In this document: positions 9,101 through 17,314 of the stretch, piece after piece
How positions within the stretch are numbered: position 1 is the stretch's first letter
Layout of the letters: each line of letters begins with the position of its first letter
Source: Psychrobacillus sp044762745
Lineage (GTDB): Bacteria; Bacillota; Bacilli; Bacillales_A; Planococcaceae
Direction: 5' to 3'
Assembly (NCBI RefSeq): GCF_044762745.1
Contig: NZ_JBIWEX010000005.1
Coordinates: forward strand, 137,587-201,586
DNA: 64,000 bases
Notes under the pieces: model-generated
What the model was told of the DNA's origin: nothing
The model's input: only the letters and a program-made list of their open reading frames with translations
Databases searched by the model: none
Position numbers and translations under genes: made by a program

Positions 9101-10516
9101 TTACTTTCTTTTCACAAAATATTTATCGATTCGAACGAGTAGTACTAGGATGATGAATACACCCCATACTCCTGCTATTAGCCAACTATTCAAATCCATT
9201 ACTTGAATATATACGATACTAGCTGTTGCAGCAATTAACCAAAAGATCGTCCATCCCATCACAAATCCAGAGAAAGGGACATAGTACAGCTTCTGGCTTT
9301 TCCGGAATACCATGAATAGAGCTAAACAATATGCTGCAACATATGAAATGACAGTTCCCCAAATGGAGAACATTGGGACGAATATAAAATTCAATATAAT
9401 CGATACAACTGCGGCAATTCCAAATGCTATAGAAATATGTTTCGTCTGTTTAGAGTAAAATATCCCTGTGGAAACAATCATATAATAAAAACTTAAAAAT
9501 GTTGCGATAGAAATTGGTGCTACGTATTGAAATGCAATTCTAAATTGCTCCGGCATCACCAAAATAATCCACGGCATAAGAGTAGCTAATGCTAAAACTC
9601 CCAAACTACCTATCAATAATAACGCTGCATACAAAGTAGAAAATAGTTTTGGACTACTTTCTTTATCTTTTAATGACATAGAAAAAGGTCTCCAAGCAAG
9701 TTGAATCCCACTAGTCAATAAAGTGATGAATGTGGCAAATTTAATGGCCGTACTATAAATCCCTATATCTGATAAGGTAGCAAATGCCTTTAAAAAATAG
9801 TTATTTGCATTTGCAATAACCCAAAAAGCTAAAGAAGCAGGTACTAAAGGAGCTGCATAAATAAGTACTTTCTTTAAAATACTCCAATCAAACAAAGGTT
9901 TTAAGTAAATTCTTGCAGGATTTATTAATACCAATACAATAATTGCTACACTAATTAATCGAGCCAAAAGTATTCCTTCAAGTGAAGTCCAAACGAACAT
10001 GAGGAAAAGTAGTGATACGATGGCTATTAAAAGCATCTTTGCTACAGTTGTTGCTACAACTCTTTTCGTATGAAACTCATATCTCAATATAGTTAAAACG
10101 AGCGTGATGATAGTATCTAAACAAAGTGTTCCAAGTGCAATATAAAATAATTGAGATTGACCAGGAACATCTAATAGTAATACAGAGAGCCACTCTCCAC
10201 CGATTAAAAATATAACGAATAATAGGATAACAATGGATATCCTAAATGTCATAACGGATCGAACATACTTTTCACGTGTCTCTTTGTCTTTATACTCAAA
10301 GTAGTAATAGGCCAAAGCCGAATCCGTTCCAAAAATCACTAAAAAAGTAAGCATGGACATATTCGTATCGACAAGCTGAAGCAAACCAACTAGCGATGTA
10401 TCAACTAAATAATGGGCGTACAACGGAAAGAGGATGAAAGCAATCAGCTTTGTCCCTACATTCATAAATGCGTAAAGGAGCGAATCCGCTCCTAAACGTT
10501 TTAGCTGAGAAAACAC
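9101..10516 (-). CDS. Oligosaccharide flippase, Wzx (MOP superfamily)
   Basis: A 471-residue membrane protein with 12-14 transmembrane segments and the polysaccharide-transport family N-terminus (LGADSLLYAFMNVGTKLIAF). It should flip undecaprenyl-diphosphate-linked repeat units across the membrane for polymerisation. Basic residues cluster at the C-terminus (RIDKYFVKRK), as usual for a cytoplasmic tail. The start is GTG at 10516, directly after the TAA of the acetyltransferase gene, with GGAGG about eleven bases upstream. This very tight junction implies translational coupling. Confidence 0.88.
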   Translation of the reverse strand: MFSQLKRLGADSLLYAFMNVGTKLIAFILFPLYAHYLVDTSLVGLLQLVDTNMSMLTFLVIFGTDSALAYYYFEYKDKETREKYVRSVMTFRISIVILLFVIFLIGGEWLSVLLLDVPGQSQLFYIALGTLCLDTIITLVLTILRYEFHTKRVVATTVAKMLLIAIVSLLFLMFVWTSLEGILLARLISVAIIVLVLINPARIYLKPLFDWSILKKVLIYAAPLVPASLAFWVIANANNYFLKAFATLSDIGIYSTAIKFATFITLLTSGIQLAWRPFSMSLKDKESSPKLFSTLYAALLLIGSLGVLALATLMPWIILVMPEQFRIAFQYVAPISIATFLSFYYMIVSTGIFYSKQTKHISIAFGIAAVVSIILNFIFVPMFSIWGTVISYVAAYCLALFMVFRKSQKLYYVPFSGFVMGWTIFWLIAATASIVYIQVMDLNSWLIAGVWGVFIILVLLVRIDKYFVKRK

Positions 10517-11254
10517 TTAGAGAAGTTCCTCCTCAGGTACATTTTTCATAAATTTTGCTGGAAAGCCTTTAATCAATGTTTTTTCTTCTGTATCATTAGT
10601 TACTAATGCACCAGCTGCTACAAATGTTTCTTCTGCCACAGTAATCCCTGGAAGGATAATTGACGCTCCGCCAACACGAGCTCCGCGTTTTACGGTTGCA
10701 CCTTTAATCTTATCGAAGCGAGCTTCTGTTCTACCCATGAAATTATCATTTGTTGTCGTCACACAAGGTGCGATGAATACATGATCTTCTAAAGTAGAGT
10801 GTGCTGTAATATAAGAGTTCGATTGAATTTTCGTACGGTCACCGATTGTTACAAAGTTTTCTACTGTAACATTGCGTCCGATAATAACGAAAGATCCAAT
10901 TTCAACATCTTCACGTACAGTTGCTAAGTCGGCGATTAACGTACTTTCCCCGACAACTGCTCCACGGTAGACAATTGTATTTGCTCCAATTGTACATTCT
11001 TTTCCAAGCTGTAGCGCTGGAATTTCTTTCGTAATTTGCATCGTACTTGTTTTCGCAGGCTTCGGTTGTTTCCCAACTACCGCTCCATCATCAATTGTCG
11101 TGCCATCTCCAATAATAGAATCAGCATGGATTGTTACTTGATTACCGATGCGAACATTGCTTCCAATCTTCGCACCTTGTTCGATCACAGAAAAATGACC
11201 AACTGTTGTATTTTCACCTAGTTCAGCAGTTTCATGTATAAAGTTCATATTCAT
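10517..11254 (-). CDS. Left-handed beta-helix sugar N-acetyltransferase (WbpD/WlbB-like)
   Basis: A 245-residue protein built almost entirely of hexapeptide repeats ([LIV]-G-x4: IGSNVRIGNQVTI, IGDGTTI, IGANTIV, VEIGSFVIIG). It carries the CVTTTNDNFMGRTEARF segment characteristic of acetyltransferases acting on 3-amino sugar nucleotides. It would N-acetylate the 3-amino group installed by the DegT aminotransferase, giving a 2,3-diacetamido uronic acid nucleotide. The frame is open further upstream, but AAGGAG over the previous stop codon points to ATG at 11254 (or 11248). It lies between the dehydrogenase and the flippase. Confidence 0.85.
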   Translation of the reverse strand: MNMNFIHETAELGENTTVGHFSVIEQGAKIGSNVRIGNQVTIHADSIIGDGTTIDDGAVVGKQPKPAKTSTMQITKEIPALQLGKECTIGANTIVYRGAVVGESTLIADLATVREDVEIGSFVIIGRNVTVENFVTIGDRTKIQSNSYITAHSTLEDHVFIAPCVTTTNDNFMGRTEARFDKIKGATVKRGARVGGASIILPGITVAEETFVAAGALVTNDTEEKTLIKGFPAKFMKNVPEEELL

Positions 11255-11261
11255 TGTCTCC

Positions 11262-12578
11262 TTACAGTTTGATGTAACGATTTGGAGTTTCAATGCCTTT
11301 GAATGCATTACGCGTATCAAAAATTACTTTTGCACGCTTCGCGATATTGGCATAGTCAAATGCAGTATGGTCTGTCGCTAAAATAACGATATCTGCCTCT
11401 TCCAATAGTTCATCCGTTAATTCAGTTGTTTCTAATGTTTCACCATTCACTCTGAATTTTTCTACATGTGGATCAACTGATTTGAAATCTGCACCTTGTT
11501 GCATTAAAAGTTCGATTAATTTTAATGATGGAGATTCACGCATATCATCGATATCTTTTTTATACGCTACACCTAGTAAAAGTACTTTTGCGTTACGAAG
11601 TGCTTTTCCGTCATCATTTAAAATTTGCATTGCACGGTTAATAACATAATCAGGCATAGCATTATTAATTTCTCCAGCAAGTTCGATTAATTTCGTATGG
11701 TAGTTATATTCTCTAGCTTTCCATGTTAAGTAGAATGGATCGATTGGAATACAGTGACCGCCAAGACCTGGTCCTGGATAGAACGCCATAAAGCCGTATG
11801 GTTTTGTTTTCGCTGCATCAATTACTTCCCATACGTCGATGCCCATTTTTTCACAAAGAACAGCCATTTCATTTGCAAGTGCGATATTAATATGACGGAA
11901 TGTGTTTTCGAAGATTTTTTCCATTTCAGCAATTGCTGGACTTGAAACTTTATGCACATCGCCATCTAGAACACTGCTATAAAGTGCAGCTGCTACGTTT
12001 GTACATTTTTCTGTAATACCACCAACTACTTTTGGTGTGTTTTTTGTATTAAAGCTTTTATTACCTGGATCAATACGTTCTGGAGAATATGCGATGAAAA
12101 TATCTTCTCCAACTGTAAATCCTTTATCTTCTAATGCTTTACGAATAATTTCTTCTGTTGTACCAGGGTAAGTTGTCGATTCAAGTACGACTAATGTTCC
12201 TGGTTTCGCGTATTTTGCAATTTCATTGACAGAACTTTCAACGTAAGAAGTGTCCGGTTGTTGATAAATATCAAGTGGTGTTGGTACACAAATAGCTACT
12301 GCATCCACTGAACTGATTGAACCGTAGTCGGCAGAAGCTTTTAAGTGTCCAGATTCAACCATCTCTTTTAAGTCATGATCAACTACATCACCGATATAGT
12401 TAATCCCTTCGTTTACTTGTTGCACTTTCGATTCTTGTACGTCAAAACCGATTACTGTGTATCCTGCTTTTGCTTTTTCAACTGCTAGTGGTAAACCTAC
12501 ATAACCTAACCCAACTACGCCAATTACGGCTGTGTGGTTTTCAATTTTTGCTAATAATTCTTCATAGTGTGTAGACAT
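11262..12578 (-). CDS. UDP-N-acetylglucosamine 6-dehydrogenase (WbpA-like)
   Basis: A 438-residue nucleotide-sugar 6-dehydrogenase. The N-terminal NAD domain has GVVGLGYVGLPLAVE; the central helix has VESTTYPGTTEE and the catalytic cysteine sits in GLGGHCIPIDPFYLTWKARE. The C-terminal domain has LLLGVAYKKDIDDMRESPS. This pattern is closer to UDP-GlcNAc dehydrogenases (WbpA/WecC type) than to TuaD-type UDP-glucose dehydrogenases. It oxidises C6 to the uronic acid using NAD. Two ATGs are adjacent (12581 and 12578); GGAGAG is better spaced for the second. The Gfo/Idh enzyme just upstream would act on its product. Confidence 0.9.
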   Translation of the reverse strand: MSTHYEELLAKIENHTAVIGVVGLGYVGLPLAVEKAKAGYTVIGFDVQESKVQQVNEGINYIGDVVDHDLKEMVESGHLKASADYGSISSVDAVAICVPTPLDIYQQPDTSYVESSVNEIAKYAKPGTLVVLESTTYPGTTEEIIRKALEDKGFTVGEDIFIAYSPERIDPGNKSFNTKNTPKVVGGITEKCTNVAAALYSSVLDGDVHKVSSPAIAEMEKIFENTFRHINIALANEMAVLCEKMGIDVWEVIDAAKTKPYGFMAFYPGPGLGGHCIPIDPFYLTWKAREYNYHTKLIELAGEINNAMPDYVINRAMQILNDDGKALRNAKVLLLGVAYKKDIDDMRESPSLKLIELLMQQGADFKSVDPHVEKFRVNGETLETTELTDELLEEADIVILATDHTAFDYANIAKRAKVIFDTRNAFKGIETPNRYIKL

Positions 12579-12620
12579 CATAGTCTCTCCTTTTTAATTA
12601 CGAACTGTAAAATTTTAATG

Positions 12621-12680
12621 GTTGATTTCCGTTACAGGCGGACGCCTTCCACTACAATCAAATAAATGCGAAAAATCAAC
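12621..12680. repeat. Short remnant of interspersed repeat family B
   Basis: About 60 bases between the dehydrogenase and Gfo/Idh genes. They begin GTTGATTTCCG and end CGAAAAATCAAC, forming inverted ends, and contain ACAGGCGGACGCCTTCC. This matches the left half of the family B elements at 57117 and 62604 (GGCGGACGCTTTCC), with the centre deleted. It is the only long non-coding gap inside the operon (12582-12704) and could form a hairpin in the mRNA. Relationship by eye only. Confidence 0.55.
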
Positions 12681-12704
12681 AATTACATCTATTCAAGCCT
12701 TTAA

Positions 12705-13718
12705 TTATGAAAATATAATACGTTTTCCTGTTTCGGATGATTCGATTATTGCTTCGATCAGTCGAACAGGATTGTAACCGTCAAGCCCGCTAACAGCTGG
12801 TTCGCGGTCTTCGTTAATCGCTGCAACCATATCTTCAATAATACAGTCATGTCCTTTTTTACCCCAAGGCTCATTTTGTATTTTTGCTTTTAATGCTTTT
12901 ACTTCATCTTCTGCATAGCCTTCTACATCCCATGTTTCGATGAATAATGCATTTTTTCCGCTAACTTTCACACTAGCTGTTTCTCCGAAAATAGACAAGG
13001 ACTCTTCTAAATTTTGCGGATAAACAGTAGTTGCAGCTTCTACAACTCCAAGTGCACCACTTTCAAATTCGATTAATGCAGTTGCCACGTCTTCCGTTTC
13101 AATATTACGGAATCTTGTTGCTACCATTCCTTGTACTGATTTCACTGGTCCCATAAACCAAAGAAGCAAGTCTAAATTATGTATTGCTTGATTCATCAAT
13201 ACGCCGCCATCAAACTTTTTCGTGCCTCTCCATGGTGCTTGGTCGTAGTATTCTTGTCCTCTATTCCAACGAACAGTTGCATTCGCATGGCTTAGCTTAC
13301 CGAACTTCCCTGCATCCATCAATTCGCGCACTTCCATAATGGCTGGACGATATCGGTTTGGATGAACAATCGCAAGCTTAATCCCTTGTTCTTCTGCTAC
13401 TTCCATCATTTCTTTCGCATCAGCAGAGTTCAGTGCCATCGGTTTCTCTGTAATAATATGTTTTTTATACGTTGCTACAATTTTCGTTAAGTTTGCATGC
13501 AGCCCAGACGGAACACAAATATTTACTACATCAATTTGTGGATTTTCTGTTAGCATTTTTTCTAAATCTGTGTATTTTAATACGTTTTCATCATCTATTA
13601 CTAGTCGTTCTGGGTTTGTGTCACAAATGGCAAATAGATTGGCGCCTTCTGTATTGCGAATGGCAGCTATATGCTTATCTGCGATGAAACCCATACCAAC
13701 AATTGCAAATTGAATCAT
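12705..13718 (-). CDS. Gfo/Idh/MocA oxidoreductase (WbpB/WlbA-like)
   Basis: A 337-residue NAD(P)-dependent oxidoreductase. The Rossmann motif is IVGMGFIADKH; the catalytic lysine motif is EKPMALN; the C-terminal domain has RWNRGQEYYDQAPWRGTKKFDGGVLMNQAIHNLDLL. WbpB/WlbA enzymes oxidise C3 of UDP-GlcNAcA for transamination, and have the same MNQ-IH-ID/LDLL architecture. It is flanked by the 6-dehydrogenase downstream and the Wzz-like and aminotransferase genes upstream. The start overlaps the upstream stop by four bases. Confidence 0.87.
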   Translation of the reverse strand: MIQFAIVGMGFIADKHIAAIRNTEGANLFAICDTNPERLVIDDENVLKYTDLEKMLTENPQIDVVNICVPSGLHANLTKIVATYKKHIITEKPMALNSADAKEMMEVAEEQGIKLAIVHPNRYRPAIMEVRELMDAGKFGKLSHANATVRWNRGQEYYDQAPWRGTKKFDGGVLMNQAIHNLDLLLWFMGPVKSVQGMVATRFRNIETEDVATALIEFESGALGVVEAATTVYPQNLEESLSIFGETASVKVSGKNALFIETWDVEGYAEDEVKALKAKIQNEPWGKKGHDCIIEDMVAAINEDREPAVSGLDGYNPVRLIEAIIESSETGKRIIFS

Positions 13719-14452
13719 GCTCGTTTACTCCCTCTTGCTTCTAAAATGTATTTCCATAAAGATAAAATAAAAATCGCAAATAAAATTCCAAGAATTAATC
13801 CAGCAACTGCTGCTTCTAGTCCATATGATTTTGTTTTCACTACATATGTATTCGCAAGCCCGGGTTTTTCGTATGAGATAATGTCATTTCTTACACGCTG
13901 TTCCGTTGCCATAGCATTAGTTAGGTTCAGCTCTGCATCGCTAAGTAACAAAGTATAGTTGTTTATTTCTGTTAAGTTATCTGTGTTAGCTAAAGCTTTT
14001 TTATACGACTCGATACCTTGTTGTAATGTTTGGATTCTCGCTGATTGCGCTAATGCATACGTTTGCGTACCATCAATTACTTTATCGTGCTGCTCCATTA
14101 AACCTGCCAATAACTGATCATTGAATAATGTTAATTCTTTTGTTACTTGTTCTTCATTATCACCATAAACCTCTGCTTTAATATAACTTCTTGTTGGAAC
14201 AAATATTTCCGCCTTGCCCGTAAAATGTTTCCCATATTTCGTCATAATATGTTCAGGATTTGTCAATGCTTCTAATTTTACAGATCCAGTGAATATCGTG
14301 CTCTTCCCTACGTATTCCCCATCTTTCGGAATAAACATAGAGCCTACATATCCAAGTAAAGCAACAATTACCGGGATAATAATAAACCAAACCTTCTTTT
14401 TCCAAAAAAACTCTAATGAATCATACAAACGATATGTCTTATTTTGTGTCAT
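13715..14452 (-). CDS. Wzz-like polysaccharide chain-length determinant
   Basis: A 245-residue protein with two membrane segments, at about 20-42 (FIIIPVIVALLGYVGSMF) and 215-237 (GLEAAVAGLILGILFAIFIL). These flank a periplasm-facing, mostly helical region, the topology of Wzz/YveK-type copolymerases. No tyrosine-kinase domain is fused and no BY-kinase gene is visible next to it, so control of chain length may not involve phosphorylation. The frame is open further upstream, but AGGAGA seven bases before ATG at 14452 sets the start. It overlaps the Gfo/Idh start by four bases. Confidence 0.75.
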   Translation of the reverse strand: MTQNKTYRLYDSLEFFWKKKVWFIIIPVIVALLGYVGSMFIPKDGEYVGKSTIFTGSVKLEALTNPEHIMTKYGKHFTGKAEIFVPTRSYIKAEVYGDNEEQVTKELTLFNDQLLAGLMEQHDKVIDGTQTYALAQSARIQTLQQGIESYKKALANTDNLTEINNYTLLLSDAELNLTNAMATEQRVRNDIISYEKPGLANTYVVKTKSYGLEAAVAGLILGILFAIFILSLWKYILEARGSKRA

Positions 14453-14562
14453 TACACTTCTCCTATCAAATTCACCTTGGCGTATTTGCGTCCGCATTTC
14501 TTCGTTCAGCTCCGTAGTAAACAGGTGCCGAATAAAGTTAAATAACTATAAACAGGCAGTAA

Positions 14563-14592
14563 GAGGGAAACGTAAAAATACGTCTCCCTCTA
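14563..14592 (-). other. Stem-loop between degT and wzz genes
   Basis: AGAGGGA-ACGTA pairs with TACGT-TCCCTCT around an A/T-rich loop, just after the aminotransferase stop. On the minus strand no T-run follows, so it is more likely an mRNA-processing or stability hairpin than a full terminator. Confidence 0.5.
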
Positions 14593-14608
14593 CTAGTTGA
14601 TCATCACA

Positions 14609-15724
14609 TTATTTTCCAGAAAAAAATTCAGCAATTTTCTCTACAACATATTGTTGTTGTTCTTCTTTTAGCTCTGGGAACATTGGTAAAGAAAGTGCTT
14701 CTTTTGCAGCTTTTTCCGCTTTAGGGAAATCGCCTTCTTTATACCCTAAGCTTTCAAAAACAGGTTGTAGATGCAATGGTAGTGGGTAGTAAATCATTGT
14801 AGATACACCATTTTCTTTTAGGAACGCTTGTAACTCATCACGACGTTCTGTCAAAATTGTATATTGATGGAACACATGGTGGAAACCTTCTACAATAACA
14901 GGTGTTTTTACATAGTCCGCCACTTTTTCATTTAATAAAGCAGTATAGTAATCTGCATGTGTTCTGCGTTGTCCACTCCAAGTATCTAAATGAGGGAATT
15001 TCACATTTAATACGGCAGCTTGTAATTCGTCTAAACGACTGTTATATCCCAGTACGCTATGGTAGTACTTTGGCTTACTTCCATGCACACGGATAACGCG
15101 GCTTTTTTCTGCAAGATCGTCATTGTTTGTTACGACCATCCCACCGTCACCGTAAGCACCAAGGTTTTTTGTAGGGAAGAAGCTATACGTTGCAGCATCT
15201 CCAAGTTCCCCAACTGTATATTCTCCTTGTTTGGCTCCAATTGCTTGAGCAGCATCTTCCACGACAACTAAGTTATGTTTATCCGCTATTTCACGAATGC
15301 GAACCATATCTGCCATTTGTCCATAAAGATGTACAGGAATAATTGCTTTTGTTCTTTCCGTTATATGTTTTTCAATTTCTTCTGGATCTAAATTGAATGA
15401 AATCGGATCAATGTCTGCATATACAGGTTTTGCTCCAGCTCTTACAATTGCTCCACCTGTAGCAAAAAACGTAAATGGTGTCGTAATTACTTCGTCTCCA
15501 GCACCAATTCCTGCTGCTTGTAGAGCTATATGAATTGCGTCACTTCCATTTCCACAACCAATACCATGGGCAACATGACTATACTTAGCAAGATCTGCTT
15601 CCAATTTTTTCACGTTATCACCTAGGATAAATTGTGAACTACTCATAACGCCATCTAAGGCTTCTAATACTTCGCTTTTTAAAGATGCGTATTGCTCAGA
15701 TAAATCTAACATTGGTACTTTCAT
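14609..15724 (-). CDS. DegT/DnrJ/EryC1/StrS aminotransferase (WbpE-like)
   Basis: A 371-residue PLP-dependent sugar aminotransferase. MKVPMLDLSEQYASLK is the family N-terminus. GCGNGSDAIHIAL binds the cofactor phosphate, VVEDAAQAIGAKQ holds the cofactor-contacting Asp, and SFFPTKNLGAYGDGGM holds the Schiff-base lysine. WbpE-type members aminate the 3-keto uronic acid using glutamate, which fits the Gfo/Idh enzyme two genes away. Other DegT enzymes aminate C4 of different sugars; the neighbourhood favours C3. It is the second gene of the operon, behind tagO. Confidence 0.88.
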   Translation of the reverse strand: MKVPMLDLSEQYASLKSEVLEALDGVMSSSQFILGDNVKKLEADLAKYSHVAHGIGCGNGSDAIHIALQAAGIGAGDEVITTPFTFFATGGAIVRAGAKPVYADIDPISFNLDPEEIEKHITERTKAIIPVHLYGQMADMVRIREIADKHNLVVVEDAAQAIGAKQGEYTVGELGDAATYSFFPTKNLGAYGDGGMVVTNNDDLAEKSRVIRVHGSKPKYYHSVLGYNSRLDELQAAVLNVKFPHLDTWSGQRRTHADYYTALLNEKVADYVKTPVIVEGFHHVFHQYTILTERRDELQAFLKENGVSTMIYYPLPLHLQPVFESLGYKEGDFPKAEKAAKEALSLPMFPELKEEQQQYVVEKIAEFFSGK

Positions 15725-15767
15725 TTCGTTTACACCAACCTATCAATGAATTTTAATATGTAAAGCG

Positions 15768-16832
15768 CTAATTGCGCTTATACCCAACTACTTTACGGAA
15801 TACGGATAAAATTGGCCGATACTCGTCATTTACGAGACCTATTTTTTCTGCAACAACTTCAAATGCGATCAAAATGAAGACTAAAATTAAAATAGCCCAT
15901 CTCAATGTTAATGTTTCAAATGTGATTGCTGAAATACTAAATATTAAGCCAAAACCATATATTACCAACACAGTATCTCGGTGCGATAATCCAAGTGCTA
16001 ACAATCGATGATGCAAATGGGATTTATCGGCAACAGATATTGGTTTTCTATTTACAAGTCTACGAATAATCGCAAACGATGTATCAAATATCGGAACACC
16101 TAATATCATAACTGGTACGACAAAGCTGAATAACGTAACACTTTTGTACAAACCTAATAATGATAAGATGGCGATCGAATAACCTAAAAACATGGATCCT
16201 GTGTCCCCCATGAATATTTTCGCAGGGTAAAAATTATGAAATAGAAATCCAAGCGTACTACCGAGTAATATTAGCGACAGAGTCAGTATTAACATTTTGT
16301 CCGCGGAAAAAGCTAAAAATGCAATACTTGCAAATACGATAGATGAAATACCAGCGGATAATCCGTCTAGCCCATCGATTAAGTTAATCGCATTTGTAAT
16401 GGCTAAAATCCAAAATAACGTTACAACGTATGAGAATATCCCTAGGTCAAATACTCCAATGAAAGGAATATTTAACACTTCTACCGTTAAGCCGCTTCCC
16501 ATTACTGCACATGCAGCTAATATTTGACCTAACAGCTTAATTTTTGCGGATATTTCATATTTATCATCTATGATTCCCAAAACAATGATGATCAATGCAC
16601 CAACCATTATTCCGGTAATTTTTGCTTCATAAAGACCTGCAACAAAATAACCAACTGCTACTGCAATAAAAATTGCAAGACCACCAAGTCGAGGCATCAC
16701 ATTCTGGTGCACCTTTCGCTTATTCGGTTTATCTACCGCTCCGATCTTATGTGCAAGTTTTATAACAAGTGGCGTAACAGCTATTGCCGTTACCATAGAT
16801 ATGATAAAAGCAAGAAGTAATTTTATATCCAA
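15768..16832 (-). CDS. tagO: Undecaprenyl-phosphate GlcNAc-1-phosphate transferase (TagO/WecA/MraY family)
   Basis: A 354-residue polytopic membrane enzyme with about eleven transmembrane segments. Motifs are VDKPNKRKVHQNVMPRLGGL, IDDKYEISAKIKLLGQ, NAINLIDGLDGLSAG, FLFHNFYPAKIFMGDTGSMFLGY and the basic SVADKSHLHHRLLALG loop. It starts lipid-linked polymer synthesis by transferring GlcNAc-1-P to undecaprenyl phosphate at the cytoplasmic face. An ATG at 16841 lies directly on the AAGGA sequence and cannot be served by it; TTG at 16832 is about eight bases downstream of AAGGA and is the better start. As first gene of the cluster it probably follows the operon promoter, which I could not pin down. 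Confidence 0.92.
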   Translation of the reverse strand: MDIKLLLAFIISMVTAIAVTPLVIKLAHKIGAVDKPNKRKVHQNVMPRLGGLAIFIAVAVGYFVAGLYEAKITGIMVGALIIIVLGIIDDKYEISAKIKLLGQILAACAVMGSGLTVEVLNIPFIGVFDLGIFSYVVTLFWILAITNAINLIDGLDGLSAGISSIVFASIAFLAFSADKMLILTLSLILLGSTLGFLFHNFYPAKIFMGDTGSMFLGYSIAILSLLGLYKSVTLFSFVVPVMILGVPIFDTSFAIIRRLVNRKPISVADKSHLHHRLLALGLSHRDTVLVIYGFGLIFSISAITFETLTLRWAILILVFILIAFEVVAEKIGLVNDEYRPILSVFRKVVGYKRN

Positions 16833-16970
16833 AAATATCATCCTTGTTTTTTATATTTTCATTGACTCTTAAATCTCTCTTATCAGTAGACGAATTAGCA
16901 ACATGAAAGTTTCTTCGATTACTCATTATACTATAAAAATAGATTTGTAACCAAGTATAATATAAAGAAA

Positions 16971-17016
16971 AAAAAGACTGACTTTTCGCCTTATTATAGG
17001 CGAAAGTCAGTCTTTT
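16971..17016. terminator. Bidirectional stem-loop upstream of tagO
   Basis: AAAAGACTGACTTTTCGCC and GGCGAAAGTCAGTCTTTT form a near-perfect inverted repeat (one bulged T) with A- and T-rich flanks on both strands. It lies between the uncharacterised gene's repeat element and the tagO operon and should isolate the operon from upstream minus-strand transcription. The T-tract on the minus strand is TTTTTTTTC. Confidence 0.8.
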
Positions 17017-17050
17017 GATTCTTAAGATATAGAGTATTAGTTTTCTACAT

Positions 17051-17314
17051 AGCTTCCGCTTTTCTATTGTCTAGCTCAAGCGCCTTGCTCCTACGCACAG
17101 CTCGTCGCAGAAGAACGTTGCCCCTCGGGGTCAAATGTGAAAAAGCTGCTCCTATGCAAAGCTCGTCGCAAACAAAATCGCTTGTGGCGGCTGAGGAACT
17201 GCCCCTCACTTTTCCCCATTTGCCTGTCGGAGACCCGCACGATGCGAGTCATGCAGTCGTTGCGACACGATGTCGCAACGACTGCATGACTCTACATAGG
17301 CGCTTCCGCTTTTC
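17051..17314 (-). repeat. Interspersed palindromic repeat family A, copy 1
   Basis: A GC-rich element in a low-GC context. Read on the minus strand it starts directly after the stop of the 17315 gene (AAGCGGAAGCGCCTATG) and contains GACAGGCAAATG, CCACAAGCGATTTTGTTT, two copies of GCGACGAGCT(T/G)TGC(A/G)TAGGAGCA and GACCCCGAGGGGCAACGTTC. Apart from an insertion of about 60 bases it matches the element at 40697. AAGCGCCT near one end and AGGCGCTT near the other form inverted ends. No protein is encoded. Most of the 470-base gap upstream of tagO is this element. Confidence 0.8.
17247..17291. repeat. Perfect 21-bp inverted repeat inside repeat A1
   Basis: AGTCATGCAGTCGTTGCGACA is followed by CGA and then its exact reverse complement. 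The hairpin is part of the segment present in copy A1 but absent from copy A2 at 40697. No T-run follows on either strand, so it is not an ordinary terminator. Confidence 0.9.

Noticed and set aside
1..16832. Teichuronic or poly-glycerol teichoic acid cluster
   Set aside because: No tagB/tagF/tagD-type genes or tuaB-like set are present; the DegT, Gfo/Idh and acetyltransferase genes point to a diacetamido-sugar polymer.
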